Below, piece after piece: positions 49,241 through 61,484 of a stretch of 64,000 bases of DNA. Position 1 is the first letter of the stretch, and every line of letters starts with the position of its first letter. Position numbers and translations under genes: made by a program. Location: NCBI GenBank assembly GCA_013396635.1, contig WBMW01003919.1, positions 1,878,266 through 1,942,265 on the forward strand, written 5' to 3'. Below the pieces are notes generated by a model, which was not told the DNA's origin, made no database searches, and was given only the letters and a program-made list of their open reading frames with translations. Source of the DNA: Penelope pileata (lineage: Eukaryota > Chordata > Aves > Galliformes > Cracidae).

Positions 49241-50608
49241 GCAAGCCCCACTGCAGTGACCTCTGCTCAAGTGCAGGGACCTGGAGCAGTCAGCAGGCTG
49301 CCCTGGGGTGGGCAGGAATCTGCAGAGATGTTCCTCCTCTACTGCTTCCCTTAGGAACTCTCTTCTAAAGGCCACTGAGCCACTCCATGAACAGGACATT
49401 TATGCCATGTGGTCACCGAGGACATTTATCCTGTGGTCACAGGATAAGCTGCTGTGGTCCTTTCTTCTTTTTCAAGGAGAGTGCGCCAAGCAGATTTTTC
49501 TCAATAGCAGTTTAAGTGCTTGAAAAATAACCTTTGTTTTTACAAGCTTTCCTGGGTGTATTCCCTAAGACTGCCGTGGCTCTCAGCCCCTCCCGGTGCC
49601 TGTCCCCGCAGCCTGCCCTTGCAGCTGCTGTACCTCTCATTTCCAGCTCCCTGCGTTATGCAGGTCCTGGGAACAATTAGTTTAAAATCCCCTCTTTGTA
49701 GAGCAAAACTGTGGCAAGGACCTGAAATTGCAGTCACATCACCTAAGTATTTGAGAGGACGTCCCAATAATCACACACACGTCCCTCTGGAGATGGTACC
49801 AGCCCAAGAAAAGGCTTTTAACTGACATTTAAATGTCAGGCTGCTATGCTGAATACGATGGGCACGTTTCATTGCTCAGCCCAGGAGAAGCATGAACACA
49901 TCAAAAGCTCCTTAATAACTGTCCACATTAAATGTTGATGGGCTTTGGCACCTGGAAAGGCAACAGCAGCTGACATGTTTAACCAGGGCTGATGGATATC
50001 TACCTGAGTCAGCTGCATGAATGCAAACCCACACACATCTCCATAGACCACAGGGAGTCTATCAAAATAATTATTTCAAGGATAATGAGTTCATTCCTTC
50101 TGAAAAGAAATCCTTTTCCTGGAGATTCTTCTTGTTCTACTGTCTGGGAGCCTGACCTTATCCTGGTGATATTGAGCCTGAAGGACTAAAAACGAGTGAA
50201 AATTTGCTTTATTCATCTTAAAAGAGAGCAGGAACTCACTGTCCACAGCCACATGTTTGCCTAGGACACTGCCAGTGGTGCTACTCGATTTGCAACCTGC
50301 CATTATCTGAAGTGACCCAGCAGCCTTGTACTTCCATGGAATTAAAAAGGGTATGAACAATAATCTCTGAATTAATAACACTACAGCCCAAAAAACTCTA
50401 AAAAGTACAGCGGGAACAAGTCAGGCTTGGCAAACACGTCTTTCAAAGCTGCACATCTAGGCTGAATGAAGCTCAGAGTTGGTAACAGATGTAAAAATGG
50501 CACAGTCACCAGGGGAGGAACGAGAGACTGCGATCAGTGCCGGGCAGCCCCAGGCCCTCCCCAGCGAGCCTGCCTGCGCTGCCAGAGGAGGGCTCACAAC
50601 AGCTCCCG
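49241..50608. other. Unannotated spacer
   Basis: No recognised gene or repeat. Confidence 0.5.
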
Positions 50609-50638
50609 ATTCGCTAACATTCGTTAGCATTTGTTAAC
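50609..50638. repeat. Three 10-bp tandem units
   Basis: ATTCGCTAAC (50609-50618), ATTCGTTAGC (50619-50628) and ATTTGTTAAC (50629-50638). The 10-bp period is close to one DNA helical turn, so equivalent bases face the same side. GTTAAC resembles an HNF1 half-site; that is inference. Confidence 0.85.
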
Positions 50639-51639
50639 ACTGCACAGTCATTGCGGGAGTAAATGTGGTGTGTCAAATTGCTGATTTTCATTTCCATTAG
50701 TCAGAGACATGCTGCCATCGCTGCTGGCCAAAACTCGCCCCGGCCGCAGCCCCCCGGCTGCAGCAGCTGCCCAGGCACCGCCGCTGCGGGGGCTCTGGGC
50801 TCTGGCAAGGGCTGGCTGCTCGGCACCCGGCTCTGCCCTCGCAGAGAGGGGAGCACTGACAGGGAGAAATGCAGAGGGATGGGCGCGCTCGGTGGGTTGG
50901 CAACGCTCTGATCGTCCTCTGATACCCCCCGCCTCCTCCTGCACACCTCGTGGGCTTCACAGCTGAGGGGACAGAGGACAGCAGGGCGGTGAGCTCAGGA
51001 AAACAAAGCAAGGCCCGCAGCCAGGGACACGGCCCCAGGGCAGTGGGTGCGGTGCCACACAGCGATCCCCGTTTCCCCCACTCTGACAGCAGCAGTCACA
51101 GCCAGGCCTGCAGTCTCTCGTCAGAACAGGGTAACAACTGCCCAGAGCAGGATACAGGCTGAGAGAGGGAGCTGGGTTTCCTACTCCACCAGGAGTACAA
51201 AAAATAATCAAAGTGTTGAATACCATTAAGACATTGATCTTCCTAATCCTCAGAGCTATGCAGATGCAACTGCTGCCACGTTACCAGGAGGCACACACCT
51301 GTGTATTGCTGGCTGAGGGTCCGTGTGAAGGCTGCCTGGAGACCCAAGGGGCAGGCGACAGGCTGCTCTGAGAGCAGGTGGAACTGAGGTCAGCAGGCCG
51401 TTCGGCAAGCAGCACAGTTCCTGGGACGTCTGCATCGTGTTAAAACATAATTGCGTGACAGCGCGGCTGAGCAGCAGCACATGCAGCACATACTCTAGCA
51501 CCAGCCAGGAAATTCAGCAAATATAACACGAGGTTTCTGTCAACAGCAGGAGCTGGCAGATGTCACAGTGACAGAGGTAATGAAAGCCGTGGCTGAGGCA
51601 GGCAGAACCCCACAGCTGCCATCAGCCATCAGCTCCGTT
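50639..51639. other. Unannotated GC-rich spacer
   Basis: CpG-containing patch at 50735-50900 with overlapping frames on both strands. No gene supported. Confidence 0.5.
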
Positions 51640-51740
51640 TTGACAAGGTAGGGTTATTATTTTGTACCTGTGCCCAAGTGCATAATTAAGCTGTAATCTT
51701 AATGATTACAGTTGATATTATTGGGCAGAAATGCTCAGAA
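51640..51740. promoter_or_regulatory. AT-rich block with perfect 8-bp inverted repeat
   Basis: CTGTAATC (51691-51698), five-base spacer TTAAT, GATTACAG (51704-51711): a perfect inverted repeat preceded by CATAATTAAG. TAATC/GATTA are the core of K50-type (OTX/PITX-like) homeodomain sites and ATTA is a general homeodomain core. Binding is inference. Confidence 0.4.
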
Positions 51741-52974
51741 GATTTATGTAAGCCTTTCTAACATGGCCTGGCCTTCCCCTGGAAGCTACCCCTGCTCACT
51801 CTGGCCTCCGCTCCGAGCTCCCCCACAGAGTCCCCGCAGTGACACTCGCAGCGCTGGGCAGACGTGCCCTGAGCCGGCCTCTCCCTCTAATCAAGCAGCA
51901 GCAGAGACTGCTCCTGCCTCCTGCCTGCCTGCAGGCTGCTCCAGGGGCTGCTCGGCTGCAGGCAGGGCCAGGGCCAGCTGCACCGCACCCAGCCCCAGCG
52001 GCCAGAGCAGCTGGCAGCAGGAGAGGCCCTTTGTGCCAACCAAGCTGCTGGGGACTCGTTTCTGGACAGATTAGGGCCAAGATGGTACGTAAGCCCCTGG
52101 TGCTGTGACCACTACGTCCTGCTGGTAGCTGGCTTTCTGTGAGAAGTGCTGCAGCACATCGGTGCAGCACAGGCAGAGCCAGCAGGGTGGGAGCCGCAGA
52201 GCTCCCTGCCCGCAGGGTCTGTATCATTTGCACAATAATCCAGGCTCCTCTCTCTAAAATCCTGGTGAAAATAAGTATTTAAACAGAACAGCCCCGTTCT
52301 CTTTTATGCTGCCTGCAAGAAACACCCTAACCCTGATCCATGCGGGGCATGGATTCATGCAGCATTCAGCAGCGAGCGCAGGGACGTGTGAGGTGGGAGC
52401 GCAGCATCCCCACAGCCTCCCCTCCTGGCAGGACAAACCCGCTAGGAAGCAGGTATGTGCCACACCTGGGAAACAAGTTCAGTAACATGTAGCAATGCTC
52501 CTGTTAATAGCACTGCCTTGTTCCCCTTGGTCAGGCTAAATCTTTCCCCACTAATTCCCTTAATGCTCATCAGCACTCCTATTTTTGCTGGGGGGATGTT
52601 TGCCCCTAAATGGTGCCTGGAGACTCAGAGTTCCCCAAATTGCCTTCGGGTGTGACTGTGCCAATGCCTTAAATATGGACAACCTCTGGATATTGCATTC
52701 CACAGCTCTAAAACACCACTACAGAGATGGTTCATTGCTGGATACCCCATCTGTGAGGCTCCCCCTCACAGACCGCTCTGGCCCTGAGTTACCCCTGGCT
52801 GTTGGAAACCCTTTCTCTTTTGATTGAAGCCTTTGAACAGTGTTTGCAGTTCCTGTCCGAAGCACAAAGCCCAGCCCTGAGATTCTTCCTGTGCGTATCT
52901 GTGCAGGACTACATCGGGACTAATTAACTCATGACTGACAGAGCTTGATAAGCATGCAGTGATTCTTCTCACTT
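51741..52974. other. Unannotated GC-rich spacer
   Basis: Long overlapping frames on both strands at 51712-52233, low-complexity Ala/Pro/Ser-rich, with no domain. Confidence 0.5.
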
Positions 52975-53320
52975 TGTAATTTTTAGATCCCGTTTACTTT
53001 AACATTAGCATATATATTAAAAAAATAAAGCTGCAAATCAGTGCCAGAATTGACGGCATTCATCTTTCTTAGTTTCTACAAACCGTTCATCTTTGATTAC
53101 AGCAATGCTTATATCTAATTGGGTTTGATAATAACTGCACGCATCCAGCCATACGGCCATGATGCAGAAGCATAACATAGAGCTGGCAATAAAACTTTTT
53201 TACTGTCATAAAGCTACAATCCCAGTGAGATGAATGTGACAATTAATTACACCAATTGCAGAATATCTGATTTTAGTAGTCCAGCAGAATGTTTTAATTA
53301 ACAGCTGAACAGAAACTCCA
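52975..53320. promoter_or_regulatory. Large AT-rich block, candidate conserved non-coding element
   Basis: About 350 bases, CpG-poor and rich in homeodomain-like cores: GACAATTAATTACACCAATT, CATCTTTGATTACAG, TTTTAATTAACAGCTG (with an E-box), and TTTTTACTGTCATAAAG (reverse TTTATGACAGTAAAA, with a MEIS-like TGACAG). No reading frame. The most element-like block of the right half. Confidence 0.35.
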
Positions 53321-56300
53321 GCACCGTAGGCACGCCCAGTGCTGGATGGCTCTCCATGGGAGCCAGCCATGCCCAAGTCCTGCTAACAGTATCTAAAGCT
53401 ATGAAAAATTAGACCATAAGTATCTTAAATTTTCTGTGATCCTGAAATATCACTGGTGATTTCTTCATTCTACTTTTAAGAAACACGATGATTGAAATAA
53501 ATTGTAAATTGCCTGCCCAACACACACCACAAAGCTGCCCGATGAGAAGCAGCCGTGAGAAGGAATCGCATCACACGCGGGATCGGAGCAGCAAACATCT
53601 CAGGTATGCTGGTACGTGCAGCACCAGTGCTGTAGCTACAGACCCCTGGTTCACTTTTGCTTATTCTTCTCCAGGAACGAGGAGAAAAAATATTGCTTGC
53701 ACAGCATGCTGTCTCTGTTAATCCCATTATCTATTGGTTGTTCTGCACCATCAGTAACTTCCCTGCAATACGAGAGCAGGGAACAGCATGCAGGAGGGAA
53801 CGGAGAAAGAACTGTTCTTGAAGCAGTGCATGTCTCTGCTCTTTCAGCATCTGTGTAATTATAGCCAAGTCTTTTGAACACTGAATGCATCTCACAGAAA
53901 ATGAGACATCCACATATTGTGGCTTAATGAAAAGAACTGAAGGAAATGTACCAAATTATTGGTTAACAGGCAGCTGCTTCATAAATGCTTTCTCCCATCT
54001 GTTTCTCCTTTCTCCTTATATCAGCTCATTCAGTCTAATGCCAATAAAACGCTGAGCCCAACCTTCCGGGGCGTCTCCGGGCTCTCCTGGCAGTCCCTGT
54101 GGCTGCCAGTGCTGCAGGGGCTGGGCACGGCCAGGGGACACACTGTGCTGCCGGCACGGGGACGAGGGGACAGCCAGGGCTGCAGGCAGAGCCAAACAGC
54201 AGCACCAAAGTGAAGGACACGATTTGGAGCGGATCCAGCAGTGCTAACAGAGCTGTCAGCGCAGCGTTCCCTTCTCCCACCTTCCCCTCACCTCCCTCAT
54301 CCCCACGGAGCTGCTGAGCAACCAGGCAGAGGCACAGCGAGTGAGTGTCCCACTCGTGAGTGCCTCACAGAAGCCAGCTCCTAGGAGAGCCACTGGAGGA
54401 CACACTGTTAGTGGCACACAGCACGTTCCCAGCACCACCAGAGCCCCTTCTGCTCCTCTGTGAGACCCCCAGCACTGGCTGCTGCTGGGTGCAGCCAGTG
54501 ATCCACCATGCTGCGAGCGTGCAGCTTGCTGAGCAGGAGCAGCAGCAGACGGACGGCAGCACCGCACGCTGACCCACCCGAGGGCCCTGCCGAGGGAAGC
54601 CCGGGGCAGCAGCAGCTTGCTGGCCAGAGATCTGCACTGAGGTTTCTCAGAAACAAGCCTGCTCCATTCCTCTCCACTGTTCAGATTGGCTTTCTGCTCT
54701 CACAACAAGCTTTGGCTGGGGCCAAGGCTGCTCAGCCCCAGGGATGCCAAAGGGAGCAGGGGGGCTCACAGGACACGGCTCCCAGCAGGGCTCGCAGGCA
54801 GCGAGGAGGACACTTCCCTTTTCCAGCTGGGCTCGGCCTGCCACAGGCTGCACCGCGTCCTGCTGGGGCTGCAGGGCCAGCCTGATCTGAGCCCCCCTGC
54901 TCCCCAGGGAGCGGGGCAGCACCCAGCCCTGCCTCATGCAGAGGAGGAGCAAACGGGAGGGATGTGTTTGGTGTTCTTTTCCCCTAGCAAAAAGAGCGAT
55001 TATATTTTCATTCATTCCAACTAAGGCTGCTGTCATAAAATATTCAGCCCAGGCCATCCGGTTCCACACAATAATTACCTGCCAAAAACTGCTAACGGAT
55101 CAGCTCCTGCCATCAACACGAAGCTGGCTAATCCTCCGGGAACCTCTTTTTAATTAAACACCTAATACAGTATGATAAACATTGAAAATATGCACTGCTC
55201 CTCTATTAAGCATGTGGCTTGATTTCCGAAGTGCACCTAATCAATTCAAGTGTAATATTTACTGTGGCAGCAAATCTTTAGGGCTTAATGCTTCAGGTAA
55301 AGCTTGTTTTAGCTATTCTATTAGAGAAGGAACAAGTGAGTGCAAATAACACGAGCTCCCAGTTCAGCTGCAGAGTTCACTGGAGCCGTGGGTCTCCCTC
55401 CCATGTGTGTGCTCTGACCCAGCGCGAGCCGGGCGCGCTCAGCTCCGTGCTCCTGGCCCACACTGCTGCTGTTCAGCGCTGACATTCCCAACCTCTAAAT
55501 GCATATTCCCACTGTGCACAGCACAGCAAGGGCTGGCAACGTCTTGTGTAGAGCAAATTATTTGCTGATCTCTGACTGGAGCATCCCTGCCTCTCCTTCC
55601 CTTTGGTCCATCTTGGTCTCACAATGGAACCAATACTGTTACACGATCTCAGTGTCACCAGAGTGTCCTTGTGAACCCTCTGCCACAATCTACAATTTTT
55701 AATTTACTTACTTGATAGGCTTTCAGTGTATGTCTCTACTTGTATGCCAGAAAAACTTCAGGCACATTGCGACTGGGGGTTTTGCTAGCCCAGCTGCTGC
55801 TGTCCATGGGCTGCAGGATGCTGTGAGCCTGTGGAACCTCCCAGGGCTGGGGCTCAGCACCCCCTGGGGACGTGCTGCCTGGGCACACCTGGAGGTGCTA
55901 CTGAACTCCCAGATCCCACAGAGCAGCCAGATGTAAAGGATTTTAAGGACTGAACAACACAGACCTGATGACAAGGGACAGCTGCCACAAGACAGAGTGT
56001 CTGTAGGAATTTACACTAAAATCTTACTTTCTGGTGATGAACATCACAAGGCAAACAAACTCATGAATTACTTAGAAGCCAGGCAAGCCAAGAAGGTTTT
56101 GACCAAACAGCAAAATTCACGAAGTTCCCTGTGTTCCAGAGGCACCTCGTGCAGTACAACGAGCACTGCCTGTGAACAGAGAGGAGGCACGGCTCGGGCA
56201 CGCTGCCCCGGCTGCGGGGGGAGGCACAGCCAGGGCCGGGAGCGTGGCACTGGGCGGGCTGGGATCAGCGCTGTGCTCTGAGGGGGAACCCAGCTCCAGC

Positions 56301-59300
56301 AGGGAGCTGGAATTCAGCGATTTCCATGCACAAGCCCATTTCACAAACCATATTTTCCGGACATTTCACAATCAAGCTTTTCATGTACCTGCAGACAGTG
56401 AAACAAATGAGGCTGAGAAATCCCTTTCCTCTGAGCTCTGCAGAGCGACCCAGGGAGTGAGAGCTTCATGAGGTGTGGCAAAGGCAGGTGCTCCCTTGCA
56501 GAATAGCAAATCTGCAGGGCTGGAGCCCTAGCTGGCACGTCCTGCCTGCAGCAGGATGTTCAGCTGCTACAGTGCATATGCTCACAGAGTCAGCAGGGTC
56601 TTTTTTTTGCTCTCATCTGGAAGAATGAGCTGCAGAAACAAATCGAGCTGTCAGGGAATTAGGACATCTTCCCTCCGTCAACAGCAGAAGCCCTGCATTT
56701 CTGGTGAACCTGGCAGGTGTGCTCATGCATTTGGCACTGCAATCAATGAGACTCGAGCTTATAGATCCCGGCGTACATTTATGGATAAGCTGCAACGATT
56801 CTGAAAAAGCATTAAAATACCACGAGGCCAAGGAGTCTGTGAAATCACATTCGTGTATTTCTGTAAGCACACCAAGGAGCAAACAGCCAGGACAAACACT
56901 GCAACAGAAATGTACCCACGAAGGAGGGAAAAAAAGAAGAAAATTCCGCAGCCCCTTGGTACCAGCGTGGGGAGCCAGCGGGGCACATGGGATAAGGGCC
57001 AGGTACGGGGGGGTGAGCTCTGTGCCTGGCAGCCACACTGCCTGCAGGGAGCACCACGGCCACCAGGCCCTGCTGCCCTGTGGGCTGTGCAGAGACCTGG
57101 CCTGGCCTGCTCCCCTCCTGCTTTACCTCTGCATCGACAGGGGGCTGATTCACACCTCTAATTCTGTGCTTATGGAAATGAGCAAGCAAGGAGAATTTGG
57201 GTGTAAATAAATCATTCAGCAATTAACAGAAAAAATAATTAGGTCCCAAACAGAATCCTCCCTGCTCTCAAACCACTGAAAGCTCTATCAGGTTCCTTTT
57301 AAGTTCCAGCAGAACAGAGGCACTGATACGTGCACTGGCCCAACCAGTGACCAGTGCAATGGGAGCACACCGAGCCCTGCAGCTGCTGTGACAGCCCGAG
57401 CTGTGCCTGTGCCCCGTGCTGGGCACTGCTGTGCTGCTCCACGGCCACCTGCAGCAGCCAGGTGCTCACCAAGGCCATGATAGATCCCTCTGAAAACAGT
57501 CATAACTCAAAGGAGGGTTTCTTTCTAACATCTGTCCTTCCCCAAGCCTTAACGGAGGGTATTTCCTATGGGAAAACACAACGAAAGCCAACGCAGGGCT
57601 TCACCGGAGCCCTCCTGCAGGCTGTGCACCCCGTGAGCAGAACGGCCCCACAGCTGCCACGTACCACGATGCACACATTGGTGTTCTCTGCTCTGCTCCA
57701 GGATCACGTTCTGCCTCTTGCTGGTAAAATTGTGCTGACTTTTCTACATTAAGACAATAATGAATTATTTAAATCCTTCATGTAGAACAAAGCATCAGCA
57801 AAAAAGCAAAAAAAAGCAGGAGGGGAAGGGGGCACCACCCCGAGCTGTAGGAGCCTCAGGCCCGCAGGCAGCAGCTGGCAGAGCCGGGTGCAGCCCTGCC
57901 CCTGTGCTCCCCTGCTCCTGCCCTGGGCAGGCAGCGAGCTGCAGGCAGGGCGGCTGCTTCATCAGCCCGGGTCCTGTTGTGGGAACAAGCTGCAAAATGA
58001 CATTATCACTGCATTAACAGGGACACTGCCAGCGGGATGGCAGCGTGCAGCAGCCTGTGTCTGGCCAGTGGCAGTCCAGAAAAGACAGCTGAGATTTTCC
58101 AGAAAAGCAGCACAGATATCACTCTTCTGCCTATAAATAATGACCCAGTTCAGCTCCTCCGTACACCTCGGTGTACCTACAGCACGGCACAGCATGCAGA
58201 GTGTGACAAATGCAGACACGACAGAACCAGCTCTGGATGCAGAAACTGAGCAGGCACACATACAGAAGCTGCTGCCGTGGCTTTTAACCCCGTGGGAAAT
58301 CAATGTCCCTTTGCCCAGGCACAGTGTCCTGCTGACCCCTGCCCTCGTGACCGCCCAGCAGCTCCTGCCTGGCTGTGCCCTCTCATCAGGCATTGGGAAG
58401 CGCTCGTTGTGTCTTTCATCAGCTTAGATTTGAAAAAGAAATTCTATTGCTGCCCTGGCTGCCGTATCGACACAAAAATGCACTGAACCAACTTCAGACA
58501 ACAAGCAGCTCTCCCGTGCTGCCCGGTGCCAAACCAAGCAAAGCCAAACAAACTCACAAAATACCCAAACCTGCCACCACTGCCACAAAGCCCGACATCC
58601 AAAACGCAACGCAGTGAGGTTTGCTCAGCTCCCCCCGGCTGTGGGGGTCACAGCCCCACGGCACAGCGGGGCTCTCCCCAGCCCCGGCCCCACAGCAGCT
58701 CCAGCGGTGCCAGCTCCTGCCCCTCACCCCCTGGCAGCCGTGGCACAGACAGGAATGCCGCTGTCCCCGTCGCAGCCCAAGCCTCATTTTTGTGTTTCCT
58801 GGAGAAAGTTATAAATATTGGGCACTATACAGATTTTAAGCACCACTCTTCAATCAAGTGAAAGGCTGAAGCCAAAACTAACTCAGCGGCAGGCAGGCAG
58901 CGCCGGGGGACCCTGCCTTATCTAATTTCCTGTCATCTGCAGTAATTTTTGCTATTAATATTGCTGAGAAGAACATGTCAGAAGTCTGAATTCATCACTT
59001 TGGCTGGTCATTCAGGGAACGTGTACCAGCGGGAGTGATTGCTCCTCTCTCCTCTTCAGCTGCTGCTCTGAATATTGAATCCCCAACTGCAGAGCAGTGC
59101 CCAGCATGAAAATGTCCACCCGGACAGCGTGCAAGGTGTGCTGCCATCAGAGAGGGGTGGGGAACACGTGGGGTGTCAGTGCTTCCAGGAACAGCCACAC
59201 CAGGTGTGGGACAAGGAGTTTCCGCAGCAGGGGGAGGGCCCCACGCCGTGCTGCCCTCCCTCTGCCTCTCCTGGTGCCTGCTACCTGCAGCGCTCAGCAG

Positions 59301-60639
59301 TGAGGGGATGAAGGGCTGCTGGAGTCACACCACACCATGACCTGCTGCTTCCCTGGCGATGTGCTCTCTGCTGGAGCCGCTTTGCAGCCCACGTGTCACC
59401 CAGCAGGGGAAGCCAAGGGCCAGGGCTGGCACCCACCGGTGCCTGGGAGGAGGCCTCGCTGGCTCACACACCCGCAGGGCTTTGCGTCAGACCGCCGTGC
59501 CCTGCCCCGCACCCTTCCAGGCACTGCACGTCTTAGCGTTCCAGGTGCTCCCCATCTTTCTGGGTGTCAAACCACTGTGCGTGCTCTGACATCTGCTCCC
59601 TGTTAGATCTTCCTTCCCCCAATGCATTCCTTTCATTTTATCTAATTCAATCTTTCTGTTCCTTATTGGATTCCCTGACCTAATAAGATAGCGGTACTTT
59701 ATAAAGCCGAGGACAGCAAATGGCAGCTAAATAATGCTGCTATTATACCAGGGAGAATTGAAACGTGGAGAAAATACTTAAAGACCGTGCGAAGAACCCT
59801 CGATGGGCTGCAGTCAGAAGCATCCCTGCTGCCAACAGATGGTGCGGGGTGCTCCTCAGCGCTGGTCGCTGGTGGAGGATGGAATGGGGGACAGGAAACC
59901 CAGCTCAGCATTATTCAGCTGATGCTGGGTGCAGTCCAAGAGAAACAAGCCATTGCTTATCTCACGGAGAGACCGCATCACCGTGCACTAACCCTATCCT
60001 TATCACAGTGAGACAAGAAAGCCCCAGGAGAATCCCAGCCACGATCAGTTGCCATCCAAAGGCACTCACAAACTGTGCTCGGTGCTCGCTGTCCCCGTAA
60101 CACCTCCTGCTGTTATGGGCTATGGTGGCTGAGCTGGTGCTGCTCGGCGTGCTAACACAGCACCGGAGCTGCAAAACCCTCAGGCAGAGCTCGGGAGATG
60201 CGGGACAGGGAGGGCAGCTGCCCCCGGAGCTGCAGGGAGGGAGGAAGGGCCTCGCAGGAGCTGGGCAGCTGGTTTTTATCCTGTTGGTGCCCACGATGCA
60301 GCTCAGCTCCCACTGCCAACCCCACACCTGAGGTTTCACTGGTGGACTCGCACCCTGAGCAGCCACAACACACCATCCCCAGCGGACTGAAGGGAGAGCA
60401 CGGCTGGCTGCACGTCCCCAGGGGATCCCACCACGCACAACCACGAAACAGGAAACGCCAGGACAAGCCAGCACCCAGCCATCTGCTCTGCGGGCCGGGA
60501 CAGGGAGCCCAGCCTGCGCTGAACGCTCAAAGTTCTGCGCTGTTTTTTCATGCTTTGGTGTTTGGTTTGTTTTTTATGAGCATTCTGGCTGAAAGCAAAT
60601 CAGTCAGTAACGAGAAGTCAGCACAGGACGCGCTCAGCT
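53321..60639. other. Unannotated region, GC-rich with AT-rich islands
   Basis: No interspersed repeat recognised. AT-rich islands near 55000-55280, 57160-57240 and 58910-59000 alternate with GC-rich, frame-dense DNA. Frames such as 54508-54885, 56704-57210 and 59962-60474 lack domains and overlap opposite-strand frames. Confidence 0.5.
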
Positions 60640-60905
60640 CTCTGCTGATGGAGTCTAATGCTTTCTGATTATTATGCACATTAAAGAACACAATTTTTTC
60701 ACTCACTTTTTCACTGTTTGGCTTTTCAGCCTAATGAATGTATTAATCTGTTTACCACCAGCAGCAAATAAGAGTTTGTGAGATGATTTTTTCTTTTCTA
60801 GCACCACTTTCCACTGCCCCATGCTGCATAATATAACCACATCTTCCAATGCCATTAAGATTTCTTATTAAGTGTTTTAATTAATAATCATTTTGAGTCT
60901 GGATA
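60640..60905. promoter_or_regulatory. AT-rich block, candidate conserved non-coding element
   Basis: Contains TTATTAAGTGTTTTAATTAA, with TTAAGTG (60868-60874) resembling an NKX site, and CCTAATGAATGTATTAATC. CpG-poor. Function is inference. Confidence 0.3.
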
Positions 60906-61443
60906 TATCCCAAGTCATGAGATGCTGCATGGGGATCAGTGCCAGGGAGGTGACACCTTCACCAGAGAGCACGGGAAGAGAAGCCTGAGGAGCTGGGAGC
61001 AGGCACGGAGCAGTTTGCTGACAGTTTGTGAACAGTTTCTTTCAGTGGAAAAGAGAAAAACTTTTATTTTAACCTCAAACATGCAAAATACCCACATGTG
61101 CTCCTATAATAATACTTTGAGCCCATCTTGAGTTACATTTCTTTGAAGAAACAGAACCCAAAAATCAACAAAAAGACAAGGTAGCTTGAGCCAGACACTG
61201 CATTTTGTATGAGGTGCCTGGCTTTGCACTTTTTCGCATCAGACATGAAAGTAATTTGTGTTTGTTTTGCTTTTTAAAATTTGATTGCATTCAGTAGTAT
61301 ACAGAGCTTAGACTACTCTTGAGAAAAATCTCCAGTCTTCCCCTCCAGCAGGCTTTCAATGGCTTTCCTGTCGTTATGGAAGGAAACATTGCCATGAGAA
61401 TGATCAAGATATTTCATAATGGTAGAATCAGAATATAATCATC
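60906..61443. other. Unannotated spacer
   Basis: No gene or repeat recognised. Confidence 0.5.
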
Positions 61444-61484
61444 TGTTTTGTTTGGTTGGTTTTTGTTTGTTTGTTTGTTTTTTT
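61444..61484. repeat. (TTTG)n-like simple repeat
   Basis: TTTG/TTGG units grading into a short T run; a simple tetranucleotide repeat, slightly imperfect. Confidence 0.92.

Noticed and set aside
56704..57210. 168-codon plus-strand open frame
   Set aside because: Overlaps two long minus-strand frames and has no domain; consistent with chance in GC-rich DNA.
59962..60474. 170-codon minus-strand open frame with a hydrophobic start
   Set aside because: Composition is that of GC-rich noise, with competing frames on both strands; no known family.
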